Part shown: one piece after another, positions 34,199-46,749 of the stretch
Layout: every line of letters begins with the position of its first letter
Position numbering within the stretch: the stretch's first letter is position 1
Source of the DNA: Malaya genurostris
Lineage: Eukaryota; Arthropoda; Insecta; Diptera; Culicidae
DNA: 64,000 nucleotides
Direction of reading: 5' to 3'
Assembly (NCBI RefSeq): GCF_030247185.1
Contig: NC_080570.1
Coordinates: 149,392,641 to 149,456,640, forward strand
Made by a program: the position numbers and the translations under genes
Notes under the pieces: model-generated
Told to the model about the DNA's origin: nothing
The model's database searches: none
What the model saw: the letters and a program-made list of their open reading frames with translations, nothing else

Positions 34199-36860
34199 AC
34201 CGTTTCCGCCACTCTGAGCGTACATTGAACATGGTCTAAATCCTAGCCGCCTCACGACCGGTATCGCATATCCAAACATCTTCTCTGTTCATCAGACAAC
34301 AAACACTAGTCATCTCGCTCTATACCTATTTCAGTACAAGCACTGAGCAGGAGAGTATATTTATAATCACTTGTTTCCTTCTCTAAAAACGCGTATGCAC
34401 GGAATGCATAAGAACGCAGGTTCGAGTCCTGTCTCTGAGCGTATCTTTTTAAAAAAAATCATCTTTTCAGTGAGTTTCTCATTCATTTGACTTCTCCAAT
34501 ATATGTTTCCATTCAGTAGTCGCAAAATTTGAGATAATTGATTACTGTTGATTTAAATTAGTAAGGAGGAAGTCGAAGGTGGAAAATAGAGCAATGAAAC
34601 TTGAAAGTTTCAGGCAAAGGTTGTGCATATAAATGTGCACAATATTCTTTTGCGGCACGAAACCAGCTCAGTTCCCAAAACTCCATAGCCAAACAAGAAC
34701 CGGAATATAGCACATTCGGTATCACAGAAAATTTTTTACCGACGCAGTTTTTCCCCTCTCGACGCAGTTTTTCGCAAAACCCCATTCAGAACTGATCCAA
34801 ATTTTACCAACTTTCCCGAAGCACACGACCTTCCTCATGGTCCAACTGGCCGGAAACTGGCTCATTTTGTTTTCGTTTATATATATACTTTTTTTTGGTT
34901 CCCTGGGTGCAAATAAAAACGCACTCGAGAAAATCGATACAAAACTCCTAGACTTCCACACTTCCAACTCAGCTGATCCGAACAATTCCGAAAACAGTAA
35001 AACAAGCACAACTCGGCGTTTCCCCCGTTCTGCGGGAAGTTTGTTTCGACCGGCAGGCAGGCAGCCTGGTCCTGGTCCTGGGTCACTTCACTGAACAGAC
35101 TAAAACAGCGGCCAACTTTGCAGACTTTTGTCATATTTTGCCAAATTGAACTGGAACAAAGTTTTCACGTTAAAATTAGAAACTTTCACCATTTTCATTC
35201 AAACACGGTGACGGGACACCGGCACGACGTTTGTGCAGTAATGAGCTTACTGTGGGTCGGCGGGGTGGGTTGCTTTGTTATTCCGGTAACGTAGACAGCT
35301 TTTTACGCACAATCCCTTTGGCCTGCTTTGTTTAATAGTTTAAAAACTTGAGGGGACCAACACCCCGGAATCGATTGTTGGTTGGCTGGTTTTTTTCTCG
35401 TTTTGTTACTTGTCAGTGAAGTTCCAGCGAACGCAACGCGCCGTAAAATCGCGCCGTCCCTGACATTGCAAATCAGGAAAGTTGCGAAGAAAACTTTAAT
35501 GAGACAAACTTCTTCGCCAAGATCACTTCCAGTATCAAGTTGGCAGACTAGAATCTCATTCATAAATTTCGGAAATCATAATCACCTACCACCGGCGTCG
35601 TTCCACCCCGGCCCCACAACTCGAAGATCTTGCGGAAGGTCGTTGTCTTTCGAGTTTGATTTCCGCAAAGTAACTAACTCTTCAAGGATGTGTTGGTGTC
35701 GCACACGGTCCGCTCGCCGAAGTTCGTTGGCACCCCTCCCCTACAAAACTGATTAAAAACTCCGATTATTGTTGGAGAAATTAAGGAACAAAACAGCCGC
35801 GCCCGTCTGCTCCGTTCATTGCCCGTAGTCTTGGATAAGTTTTGCCGGATCGACTCAAAAACAAACTTTTTGCGTCTCAAAAGTGGGTCAAAGTTAGAAA
35901 AGCGTCGCGCGTACGGTAGCTCCGGGTACGGGGCTAAAAGTAGGAAAAACCAGTAAAGGAAAGTTATCGCCAAAGTTCCACGGGTCCGGGAATAGGCTAA
36001 GGTTTGGTTGCGTTCAACCGTTGCACTTCCCTTCCTCACCGTGTTCATACGGTGGCGGTGGAAGTTTTGCGGCTCTCGCACGCGCAGTTTTTAAGTTTCC
36101 CGACGTCTCTGCGGTTTTTCCAGTTGCCTTCGCGTGCGCTATCTCGCTCCTTTTCTCTGTCTGTCGCTCGTCTCCGCACAGTAATCAATTGACAGTTTGG
36201 TTTAGTTTCCCCTCCGTTCAGATCATCAACCGATAATTCAATGCCAGAATGTTCGGGGAGTTAATCGGTGAATATTCGTGTTGTAAGCTTAAGACAAACG
36301 CCGGTTTGATGTCGGTTTGATAGATTAAAAAATAATGCCTCGAAATTGTATGATAATTTTAGAAATTTTTATCTAAAATATGATAGTTTGTTTTTGATTA
36401 GTTTCTTTTTCTAGTTTGAAGGCGATTTGATAGATTTGAACTAGGTTTAAGACCTCCGAGTATAAGTATTAGAAAGAATAGTTATGGATTGCTACGAAAT
36501 TTTAGGTTGGAAATTGTTCTAAACTTCTATTTTAGAGATGCATTTAAGGCAAACATATTTGACGGCAATGGTTGGTTGTAAATACAAATCAAGAAAAAGA
36601 ATTTTCATCACATCTTTAGTGAGTAAAAATTTCTCTATTGAGAGTAAAATTGAATAAGCTTTTCTATACGGTTAGTTGAAAAATTCACCGAGAATAACAC
36701 AGTTGCCAGTTTTTTTATTGTTGTTCTCAAAAAGTGATTATTATTGATAAAGAAAACTGAAAATTTGGGAGAAGTTGATCGCAGAAACAATTGCAGGCTT
36801 TCGATTGGATTGGATTTTTTTGCCAGTGCCGTATCGGGTTCCGATTTTCTCACCGTAATG
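34199..36860. other. No gene recognised; GC-richer island at about 34560-36240
   Basis: A B-box-like GGTTCGAGTCCTG near 34421-34433 has no matching A box and no acceptor stem, so it is not called a tRNA. Within the island the plus frame 34837-35094 begins with a signal-peptide-like hydrophobic stretch, and 35382-35756 is also open, but neither has a recognisable domain and both are overlapped by frames on the other strand. Confidence 0.4.
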
Positions 36861-36865
36861 ATGAG

Positions 36866-37225
36866 GGCCGTTAAAGGACTTATCACACAGTTCAGTTCCG
36901 TGACGGTTCAGTGAAAGTGCCTTCAGTGCACCGTTAGTGTCCTTTTTTGGTCGGAACCCTTACGTTCCGTTTCCGTGCTGTTTCCGTTCTGGCACAGCAA
37001 ATGCAGTGAAATACCGACTTCAGTGAAAATTAAAAAATATCGGTGACGACGAACTTGAGTTTGCCGGACGGACACTACACTGACGGCGAGCTGCACTGAA
37101 ACGGCACGGTGCCGGATAGGTGTGAATGTGCGCATAGAAAACAAATGAAATAATATCAGTATCCGTGCACGGTGTCGTGCCGGCACTAAACCGGACCGGA
37201 TATGTGTCAATAGACCTTAAAGGTA
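36866..37225. mobile_element. Candidate MITE with imperfect 24-bp ends
   Basis: The left end GGCCGTTAAAGGACTTATCA and the complement of the right end (ACCTTTAAGGTCTATTGACA) align imperfectly. The interior is rich in short CGG/CCG-containing repeats (GTGCCGG, GCACGGTG) and has no coding capacity. No clear target duplication or second copy is visible in the window. Confidence 0.4.
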
Positions 37226-38026
37226 AGCAAGAAGTTGCTCGACGGAAATTGTGAAAATGTTTGCTCATTCGAGGTATGAATTTTTAGACCCCAGCGCTAA
37301 AATTTTTGCTTACACTCATTTTAGTACAAATGCCATATACTGTGCACATCAGAAATGCCAGAATACATTTTAAGCAGGTTTGAAAATGTTTGTGCAATTA
37401 AATTGTTGCAATGACAGTGGAAAAATTATCGCATTTTATCGTGCAAAAGAGAAATTAAAATCGTCCAAAGATATAAATTTCAAAAAATGTCCATTTAACA
37501 TTTGATAATAAGTACAATCCTTAAGGGGCGGGTTGGGTCTAACACTTTTGAAAAATCTTTATGTTTTCCTTTGTATTTTGTTATAGCGAAACATAATAGG
37601 AATATTCTGTGAAATTTTCATGCCTATCGGAACAAAACTCAGCAATTTATGGGTCTTTATCTTTGCCGATCTCATACTACGAAGAAATAACTTCTGCTTT
37701 GATTGACTTAAAAACTTGACAAAACATTCTTTAAATGTTCCATTATAACAAATTATAGAAGAAAAAAAAACCCTTAATCCACCTAGTGGTGTGATAATGC
37801 CTTTCTATTCTTTCATAACAGTCTCATGAAAATATATTTCATACTTTGATTAAATAATTTCAGATACTAATTTTGACAAAAATTGATTCAGATTGATTTG
37901 AGTAGTTCACAAAAGCATGCTTCAGTGTTTATGTCACACAGTCAGCATCATTTTTCCAAACTAGTGCTTGACATTTGCGTTACCTATTTGTATAACAAGA
38001 GTGATGCTAATCTAAAAACGGGCTTA

Positions 38027-39150
38027 ATCCACCTAGCAGTGAGATGTTACCTTTTTTTATCAATCCGCATGTGGTTTTTGCATGAATATTCTTCGGTGTT
38101 TCAGTTTTCATGACATTATTCTAATGTCCGTCGTTTTAAGCGGCAATTTGAGATTTTAATCACTCATTACTCTGAAATGTCAAAACTGCAAATCGGATCG
38201 AATTTGAATCTAAAAGTGTGACAATCGATTAAACATTCCATGATATGTCGAAGTAATTTCCACTTTAGGGTTTAGGGTAATTTAAGGTACTTTCAGAGCC
38301 GGTAGTCAGGAACCAGCATAACCTAAACCGATTCGTATGGCCATATGAAGAATAAATTGCAATATTTTTGAGTCCAGCTTCAAAGCTTTTCGGGATTGTC
38401 ATCTTCTATATCGCTTTGAATTTTAAAAATTCATCATCCTACAGTTTCAGAATCGGTAGTCAGAATTGGATTTATTTTAATATGAACTTTTGTTTCTTAA
38501 ATTCGATTTGTTTTTTTTTTTGAGAAAACGATTGAGTTATGAGAAACGATTCGATACTGGAATCGGAGTTCGAAAACCGGTAGCAGCTGTATAGTTTACA
38601 TTTGATTCAAACTGTTTAATTTCGTTTTACATATCATCCTGTAGTTCCGGAACCAGAAGTCGGATCCAAACATAATTCAGGAACCTTGTTTGGGAGCATA
38701 CGACTTTTCAGACTTCGACGGTTGAGTCATCTCCGAAATTTAGTGAAATTATTTGTCACACACGCATTTGTTGATCTCGACGAACTGATTCGAATGGTAT
38801 ATGAGTGTTATGTTCTTCCGGCATTTATTATTGTAAGTAGTCAATACAATTATAGAATTGTTTTCAAATCGACAATGCTGCCATCATCTGGTTTACATAT
38901 GTCATACTTGAACGATAAGGTTGCGAAAAACGAACCGTGCTAAAATCGGACCGAGGAAAAATGTCATGAAAAAGGATGCTGTACACAGTCTTTTTGGTAC
39001 TTAGAAACAATTGTATGTAAAAATATAAAAAATAAAAGCTCCCACGCATTGCTTTGTCATACAGCGCTCAAAACTCCTACTGTTGGAATAGGGGGAAAAG
39101 GTCAAGTGTGACAGATACTGTCAAAAAAATGAAAATTCAGACATAAAACT
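38027..39150. repeat. Dispersed repeat family R, copy A
   Basis: Collinear with 62466-63950: both start ATCCACCTAGCAGTGAGATG, pass through GCATGAATATTCTTCGGTGT, then CGACGAACTGATTCGAATGG, and end near CTGTACACAGTCTTTTTGG and the GTGACAGATAC block. Copy A lacks about 120 bp present in copy B just before that last block. Small open frames in it (38686-38943) recur in copy B and reflect shared ancestry of the repeat, not a demonstrated gene. A further related start (AATCCACCTAGTGGTGTG) lies at about 37777. Confidence 0.8.
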
Positions 39151-39493
39151 TCTTATAACCTATGTTGGCAAATGTGACAGGATTCGTTCGGATCCGTAGA
39201 GCGAAACTCAGGTTCAGGTTAGAATTTGCTTTTAGCTGTAATTTTGCTTGATATTAGAGTTCACATAATATTAATTCAATGGTTTAAACACTTACATTTC
39301 TAGTTCTTAATTTTAATCTGTCTGTCATCTGTCCAACAATACGAATATGAATTTTGTTTTTTTTTTTTGACCGAGCATAAGAAAGGTAGCAGTTAGCATA
39401 CAACTTCGTGTCTGGGATAAATGCTGATGCTGATTAAATACTGATCGTATCATCTAAATAGGTAAGATCACCGAGTGCTAGTTGACTGTGTTT

Positions 39494-40632
39494 TTTTTTT
39501 ATTTAAAAGATATTCTATTCAGGCCTATTTGCGTACAAGCTTCACGTGGCCGATTTAGCTGAGTTTTTAGATAATTTTTTTTGCATTGGATCTCGTTGTC
39601 ACCCTTTTTCTAGGGGGAGAGGAGCTTCCATTTTCCTCCTGCGAGTATTGAGGGGCAGTTTGTTCGTGGTTCGTCTCGTCATCCATTGCCGTGGTATTGT
39701 TGTTGATTTCGTTGCTGTAGATGCGCCTTGTTGTACATTGTTTGCAGTTGCTGATTGGTTGGATGGTAAGCTGTTAACTGCAGCTGGTGTACTTTGTTCT
39801 ATAGGGGATACGTTGGATGGTTTCGTTGAAGGGGATGCTTCATTGTTGTTGGTGACTGTCACAGGTGTACTGGGGTTGCTAGGGGTTGGTGTGAAGGAAG
39901 CACCGTTGTCCTTTGGTATAGTTGTCTCTTTGTCCAGTTTATCACATGGCTTACCGTAGTGAACAGCTTTTTGGCAATATTGACATGTAGTCATCTGATT
40001 GTCATAGGTAACAAGTGATTTGCATGGGATTCTTGTATCCTGATCGAATGTCACATAAGAAGGTATAGGCCTCCTCAAGCGCATGCGTAACAAACGTACG
40101 CCATTTAGAATACCGGGGAAAAATTCTTCCACTTTTCTTTTTCGATAGAGAGAATCTCTCCATATTGGGACATAGTTGCGCGAATATAGGGATCGATGAC
40201 GCTTGAGGGAAGATCATGCACACGCACTTTCATAGCACTATCTTACATATATACTGGAATGGAATTTTCATGCTCCACATAGTGCACATTATTATTGTTT
40301 TTAGCGAATTGAGTTGCATCCAACTCTTTATAGAACTGGATATAAACAACATTATTGGTCTTATTGCATTGAAGTAAATGCACACGTTTATTGTCAAGAT
40401 GCATTTGCTCCTTAAGCAAACCTTCAAGTTCTCGTATCGAAGGTCGAATTTTGCACTGTCTGAAGTCAACAATAATTGTATTCTTTCATAGCGGCGGTAG
40501 CTTTTGTTCGTTTGGTTCACACATTTTCGAGGTCTATTGTTCACTACACAATACTGTACTTGGTTTCTTCTATCCCCAACGTAAGCGGTTTTGTTTTATC
40601 GACTGACTTGGATGAGATGTAAACCCGAACTG
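39494..40632 (-). mobile_element. ORF1-only non-LTR-type retroelement, copy 2
   Basis: On the coding strand it begins CAGTTCGGGTTTACATC at 40632, equivalent to the start of copy 1 (11440-12293), and ends in the same 3' sequence (AGGCCTGAATAG, then TTTAAAT and an A tail). A 14-bp duplication AGTTGACTGTGTTT flanks it at 39480-39493 and 40633-40646. It is longer than copy 1 because it keeps the zinc-knuckle segment and a longer linker. Confidence 0.88.
39599..40590 (-). pseudogene. ORF1/Gag-like protein with CCHC zinc knuckle, broken
   Basis: Aligned with the frame at 11494-12252, the product has the N-terminal QYCVVNNRP motif, a HLDNK...VVYIQFYKELDATQFA RNP-like region, VRVHDLPSSVIDP, and EEFFPGILNGVRLLRM. 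After that comes a knuckle C-QY-C-QKAV-H-YGKP-C (CX2CX4HX4C, plus-strand about 39940-39985) and a Ser/Thr/Pro-rich tail. Zinc knuckles in ORF1 or Gag proteins bind RNA. It is broken by a TAA at 40243-40245 where copy 1 has VDNAI, and by frameshifts, one near 40130 and at least one in the N-terminal part. Confidence 0.8.
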
Positions 40633-40889
40633 AGTTGACTGTGTTTGTTATCTCTCTTTCAATCACTGGGTGATCGGTGTCTTGCGAACTGTCGTCCTGA
40701 ACAACCTAAAAAGTGAACATCCGATCTCAAAACCATTTTCCTAAAGTTAGAGCGAATTCTATACATATTTTTTATATATAAAAAAAGGTAAAAACGAACT
40801 TTTTTCGGATGGAAGCTAAAAAAGACAATTGTTTTCGATGATTCCCCATGTAAGGTAATTATTTAAGCTTACATGCAAAAAAAATCTAT

Positions 40890-41830
40890 GTCCTTGTGAG
40901 AGGCCTTCCGGTAGTTAACCGAAACATTCGCCATGGCGAAGGAAAACTTGCATGTAGGCATGTTTTTGAGTTCTTCCTTCGTTTTATGTATCAATTCCTT
41001 CTCAGTTTTCAGAACAAAATTGTTGGAATAAATCTTATTATAGCTTCAAGGTGGCCAAGAAATTTTCGACTTTGGGACCACATTTAACCGCTCCATCTCC
41101 TACAACGGTAGCTTCGAGTAGTGGGCCGAAGCCAAATCCGACCAGAAAACCGCGTATTCGCCCTTATGGTATTTCTTGATGAACGACGCCACTTCCGGCA
41201 GGCATTTCGTACTATAAATTTACTCGTTCACGGCCAGTCCGGAGGAAAAAAAAGAAGAGCGACTTTGACATCCTCTTCTCGCTGATTGTCGTTCACAGCA
41301 GCACCTTCTTGAGGAACTTGAAGGTGTGAAATGTCGTTGTCATCCAGGGTTAGATAGGGGTCTCGTCATCTATCACCACCGCCACGTCGCGATTCGCCGG
41401 GAAAATCAAGTTGATCATCTTATTCAACCGCTGCCACTGCGTCATTGCCTGAAGCTCCGAAACCAGTGGACGTGAGTTCCGCTTCCTGACACCTGCGTCC
41501 ATGTTCGTCAGGTACTTTTTCACTGTTTGACCGGTTGCACTAACCTCCTTGAGATGTTGTAGCCAGTTTTCTCTCGGTCTACCACTTCAGCTTTCTTTAG
41601 TCGCTCAGGATCGTTGGCCGTCCGGGACCGAGCTTGCTTTCGATGCTCTGATTTTTGTCTAATACGAGCCAAGATGTTGCAGATGCCGGAACGGGCGTAT
41701 CCGGCGTCCACAAAGTGCCGCACAATGTCCGTTTTTGTCGTGGTGGGATTTGAACGCACACACACACACTTCTGAACGGAGTTGCTTCACTGTTTTTGCC
41801 ATCACGGTTAGAGTTCGACTGATAGAGCTG
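40890..41830 (-). pseudogene. maT-like Tc1/mariner transposase, decayed
   Basis: Minus-strand fragments in several frames recall the maT/ITmD37D type: an N-terminal HTH (TKTDIVRHFVDAGYARSGIC, about 41670-41735), VVIDDET (catalytic Asp, plus-strand about 41360-41375), SGLAVNE (about 41220-41240), and FWSDLASAHYSK (second Asp, about 41115-41150). The C-terminal helical tail follows near 40940-41010 (EKELIHKTKEELKN). The region holding the third Asp seems to be missing between about 41040 and 41100. Many stops and frameshifts are present. No intact terminal repeats were located. Confidence 0.75.
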
Positions 41831-41853
41831 TCAAATTTTGTCTGTTGACACAT

Positions 41854-44270
41854 GGGTTACTATGATTGATGCTGCAGGGTAGTTTCGTCACCCGGGTAAA
41901 AAAGTCGGCACGTTTGTCTGTTTTTTTTCTAAAATGCAAACGTTATGTATGATTCCGAAGATGCGACGAACGTTCTACTGATAGCAAATACCTGCTTGGG
42001 ACTCTCACAAGACGACTAATATTTTTGAAGGAACTGCATGCGCCTTAAGATATTTCAATATCACTAAAAATATACGGTCATTAGATTTAATCTATGTTCA
42101 AATACCTTTACGAAAATCTTTTTTGTGCTCGTGTGCTGCAGAATTGTTTTCCTTTTATATTTCAATGATGGTTTCAAAGGAAATGATGCGATAACGTTTG
42201 TTTTTTCGTGCCTTGCAAGCGTTAACGCAGCAAAATTTGCGATTATTTCCACTGTTGTTTACTTTCAGTGATATTTCGATTCGGAAGTGCTTCACTGACT
42301 TCAATTCCACTCTGTAATCTAAGTCCAAAGATTAACATTGAAAGTGTGCACATACTTACAAACTCTTACTCACTTAAGATAAAAACATGATTTGTGAAGT
42401 GCTCCAAACAATTTTTCGTTTCAGTACAGCTGCCCGAGAGGTTCATGAATTTAGTCCAGAACCAGCAATTCCAGTATAATTGCGACAAGATGGACGACAC
42501 ATTTAACATGAGGATTCATTCTGAAATTTGAAACGAAATTGCTGGTGAATGTAACTATTTTTCAACTAATAGAAAAGAAAAAGTTCTACCTTATAAATTT
42601 ATTCCTCATTTGAAAGAGCGAACCGCAAACATCATCGAGTTGACAGCCACATTTAATTTTCCATCGAATCGCAGAAATGGTAACTGTCACTGAAAATGTA
42701 GTTAAAGTAACAGTAATTTGAAGTTAGTGCAAACAAAAAACCAAATCATAAATTAAACAGGTAACTTATAGCGAAACGTACAAAAACTGCTTGATACAGA
42801 CTTTACCGAACATTCGAATCATCTGACTGCATCCATTTACGAACAATTAATAATTTACTAGAATATAATTCTAATCCGCAAACGCAAACAATGTAGGTCA
42901 AGCGGCGAACGTAAAATCACTCCTTCACCGATAATCTTCCTGGTATTATTTCAATCCTATCGAGCAACACAAAGTCATCCGACTTTAATCCTGCTGCCAG
43001 CGAGAGATTTAACATCCACATGACCTGTCATCCAACCGTCAGCCCGATATCCCCTCCTCCCTCCTCTCACTCGGTGCGTGCCGTGGGGCTCGGGATGCTG
43101 GTCCCGGCCGGAGGGTTGCCTTCGTAATTAATATAATTGTGGAAGTAGCGAATTTTCCAATTTCATAAAATTTCTCTCTCCGTTCGTCATCAGCCCCTGG
43201 GAGTGAAAGCAAAGGACGGGGCAGACGGATGGTGGTTTTTCGGGATTTTATATGTACGTGCAAAGCCGAAAGAATGAAGATAAAACCCGCACGAATACGG
43301 GATATTCCACAACCCTTCCTTTGCGCTCTGAAGGAAACCGTCGTGTCTCATCGTTATTTTCGGAAAAATGGGAAGATGATGGGGGTTTTCACTGGATCCC
43401 AGATCCCCGAAGGAAGAACCTCACCGTGGGTGAGTTTTATTATATTTTATAATGGATTCTTTATCATATCAAATTCTTGCGTTGTATTTTATATTATTTC
43501 AATATATTGCACACGCGGCTTGAAGCTGCCAGCGCGTTCTGACATCCTTCGGCCGTCGCCGCCGTTGGGTTGATGTCACGGTTGAAATTAGCGGAAGAGC
43601 AGCGCCGCCGGGTTCGGGGAAGGGTTGTCAAATTTTATTTCTTCCTCTGCGTGTGGGTTGCGGTGCACTAACCGCCGTCGTAGATGAACGAGCGAACGAT
43701 GAAACGGGTTCCGGTTCTTACGACGCCTGGTATGCTACGCGGCATTACGTATGCATATTCGGATTGGAATCCCCTTTCCCGTCGACCCCGGCTCTACACA
43801 CCGGATCGCATCGCTTCTGGGCTGTTGTCTTGGCGTTTGGAGTTGAGAGTTGAGTCGGAATTACCCTTTGTCTAGGATGAGCAAAGTGTTAGGTTAGTAT
43901 GTGAGTATCTCGGGGACAGTTAGTCAGAGCTTCAATTGATAATCTGAAGAATGAGCATTGCTTTCAGTGAAGGGAAGAATTCACTTTTTTTTTGCTGAAG
44001 GATATAATCATTTTTAATAATCAAAGCAAGAATGGCCACAGGCAACGGCAGATTAATAGATTAGCTAGGATGGAGCTTCTCTTTACTACTTCAAACACTG
44101 TGTTGATTGAAATTTGAAAATTAAATTCCTTGACTTTCTGGATGGACTTGAAAAAAAATCCTTAAATATAAAAATTACTAATCGTTCCATTATTTTCCTT
44201 TCCTTTTGAACCTACATCTTCTGTACTCTACGGACAAACTCTGCGTCACTTGTTCGATTGAAGAGCGGGC
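41854..44270. other. No gene recognised; GC-richer island at about 42950-43880
   Basis: Open frames at 43039-43875 on both strands have no recognisable domain. The sequence around them is AT-rich. Confidence 0.4.
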
Positions 44271-44276
44271 CATTAC

Positions 44277-44440
44277 ACCGAAAGGGTTCTCGAATGATAT
44301 GTTCAATTAAATTGTCCTTTCGGTGAAATAACTCTTTCGGTAAGATGACTCATTCGGTAAAACAGTTTCCGCTTATGATTGCTGTGAGCGAAACGGCTTT
44401 CGGCAAAATGGCATTCGGTGAAATGGCTCGCCGAATACAG
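44277..44440. repeat. TTCGGTGAAAT-type minisatellite patch
   Basis: Diverged units of about 15-20 bp built on TTTCGGTGAAAT or TTCGGTAAAA (for example CCTTTCGGTGAAATAACTC and ATTCGGTGAAATGGCTCG) repeat about eight times. Non-coding. Confidence 0.6.
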
Positions 44441-44529
44441 AGATTGTGCGATTACTCTTCCATTAATGCCCTAAAATAAAATGAATAATATTTTAATGCA
44501 GTCCGTAATTTCTCAAGTCTCCTGAATAA

Positions 44530-44600
44530 TAACGGCTAATTTGATGTCCAACGTTTCGGCTACTGGATTTGTTCTTCATCAAGGTATATGTCTCTTCTGA
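44530..44600 (-). repeat. Possible decayed Penelope/hammerhead-type relic
   Basis: The minus strand reads TTGATGAAG, then 14 bases, then CCGAAACGTTGGACATC. This resembles the CUGAUGA ... GAAAC order of a hammerhead with a short stem III, but the first core base is changed, stem III has a mismatch, and stems I and II are not convincingly paired. Called only as a relic. Confidence 0.35.
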
Positions 44601-45304
44601 AAATCGTACACCCTTAAATATTACCCCTGAAATATAAACTAAACCTTTTTATTGAAATAAGAGTACCAGTATAAGTTCAATAACGCTAAGATCCCATCGT
44701 GAGCACAAGACGTTTAGATGAGAAATGATAAGATCTATCTTTTAATTACAATCAAAGGGTACAGTGATTATTAAACGTTGGAAATAGGAATTTAGTGTAA
44801 AAAATACAAACAAAATCATCAAAATCAAAGTCAACCTCCTGCAACCACATTTCTCATCAATACATGTTCAAATTTTTGTGAAACAGGCGGGTAAATACGA
44901 ATTATTAGAACTAAAACACTTTCGTAAGGAAAATTGAAAAATGGTGGAGGAATTATTGAAAAAAGTTTTATAGCATAGAATATCCCTACCATATATACAC
45001 TAGAAATTGTGACCAGGGTTCATTGATGTGAGGCCCTTTTGTCAGTCCAACCCAAGCCAAAACCGAAAATCAGTATTCATCTATCCTAAACTATGAATTA
45101 TCGGTATTTTAGAAGAACATATCTGTATTACGATATAGAAGTCAAAAATCAGTATAAATACCGCTAAATCGGTATACCTGGGAAACGTAGGCAGCGTTTC
45201 AAGTGAGAGTGAAGCATTAGCAAAAATTTTGCTTATTGAAGAATCTAGTCACCGTGGTCACTACGAGATGGCGTGATGGTCATTCTTTTGACATATCCCA
45301 ACTA

Positions 45305-45593
45305 CACGGAACCGCAAAACAACCTAATTTTAAGTACATTCCACCCAATTTGGGGGTTCCGTTCAATAACCTAATCCTAGGTAAAGTGTCTCTAGGTAGT
45401 TTCCATAAATACTTAAAGATGAGTTATATTTACTCTACAGTTGAGTAGAAGTTTAGCTTATTGAGCGAAACTCTCGCTGTTGCGTGCTTTTGCTCTTTGT
45501 ATTTTGACAACGATTGATGGAGCGAATGAAAGAAAAGATTCAAAAGAACTCAAAATTAAGAAGTTAAATAATAGGTAATTTTTATTTTCCGTG
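45305..45593. mobile_element. Candidate short element with CACGGAA ends
   Basis: A CACGGAA at 45305 faces TTCCGTG ending at 45593. The outermost bases equal those of the 1.17-kb elements at 23228 and 27646, but the interiors differ. No coding capacity; target duplication uncertain. Confidence 0.4.
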
Positions 45594-45597
45594 TAAT

Positions 45598-46740
45598 ATC
45601 GATCGAAATCGGAAATTCGATTAATAACCCAGGTAATCGAGTAATATTTAATCGAATAATTTTAAACTAATACTCGATTATTAAGCTAAACGGATGCTTC
45701 GAAAAATTCTGTAACGATAATCGAATAACTAATGGAGCAATCGATTGAAATTCAGTAATAGATTATTGAATAATCGAGTAATTCGAAAAATCCGGCATCC
45801 CTAATCCCAACCTCACTTCTTCGAATTAAATATTTCATTTTACGATTTCTCCATAAATATGCATCAAGCATACCACGGAAAGTTTCTGAAAAATTAATGA
45901 TTTAGTTTTAACCCCATTTCAACATGATTTTCCATGGTAGTATTTATGAGCAAATAAAAAAAATCTACTCTTAACTTCTCATATAACTTATATTTTCAAA
46001 AATATCACTAGAAAATAATTTTTTGTTTAACTATATATTAATTAAGGCATAATACATAAGTTTTTCGATGCCAAGGGCATTCAGAAGATTATGTCAAGAT
46101 TTTTTTCAGATTTGAATAAAATTAGAAACTCTCTCTTGGATATAAAATAACATAATCTTTCTAATTTGTAAATAGGTTATGACAATTTAATAAGAATTTT
46201 CCTTATTTCGCATTGTCGCACTAAATGAAGTCGATGAATTGTGCCGAATGTTGATGAAATCTGCTTGATGAGCTTTGTCGAATGGTATAGTTAATTTTCT
46301 TTTGCAATTATTTTAGCGTAATTATTTATGATTTCTAAGATTTTTTCTGATAAGATGGTAGTCTTGGTCATAATGTAAGATAGTAAAAAGAAATGATTGC
46401 CAATTACATTACAATAAACACTAGCTTTAAACAAAAAGTAGCTGTCATTTTCAGATTCGATTTAATGATTGTTTTCATTTCGTCGCGCTTCAATTTCTTA
46501 TCATTTTCTGCATAGATTTTCAATACAGAATTTTGATCCCCCGATAAAGACTGACAGATTTTTGTCCTGAATAATATAGATTTAAATGTGGCAACCCTGT
46601 ACGCTATATGAAAATGGACAAAGCACGCTGTGTGTTTCGTTCGCAAAGGCAAAGGCGTGTTTTCTTTTACCGTACCAGCACGTACCGATGCCTACCGATT
46701 TGGCATCGTCATTTTGTGTGATGGTTTGAAAGTTTTGACA
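45598..46740. other. No gene recognised; AT-rich
   Basis: Repetitive ATTCGA/TCGAAT-containing patches lie at about 45600-45790. The short dispersed motif recurs in decayed form at about 46041-46080 (TTAAGGCAT ... GATGCCAAGGGCA). Confidence 0.4.
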
Positions 46741-46749
46741 ATCATCGCC

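Noticed and set aside
34380..34450. tRNA gene suggested by GGTTCGAGTCCTG
   Set aside because: Only a B-box-like motif; no A box, acceptor stem or anticodon arm could be folded.
34837..35094. Frame with a signal-peptide-like start as a secreted protein
   Set aside because: Only 85 codons, low-complexity GPGPG tail, overlapped by a frame on the opposite strand, and no family resemblance.
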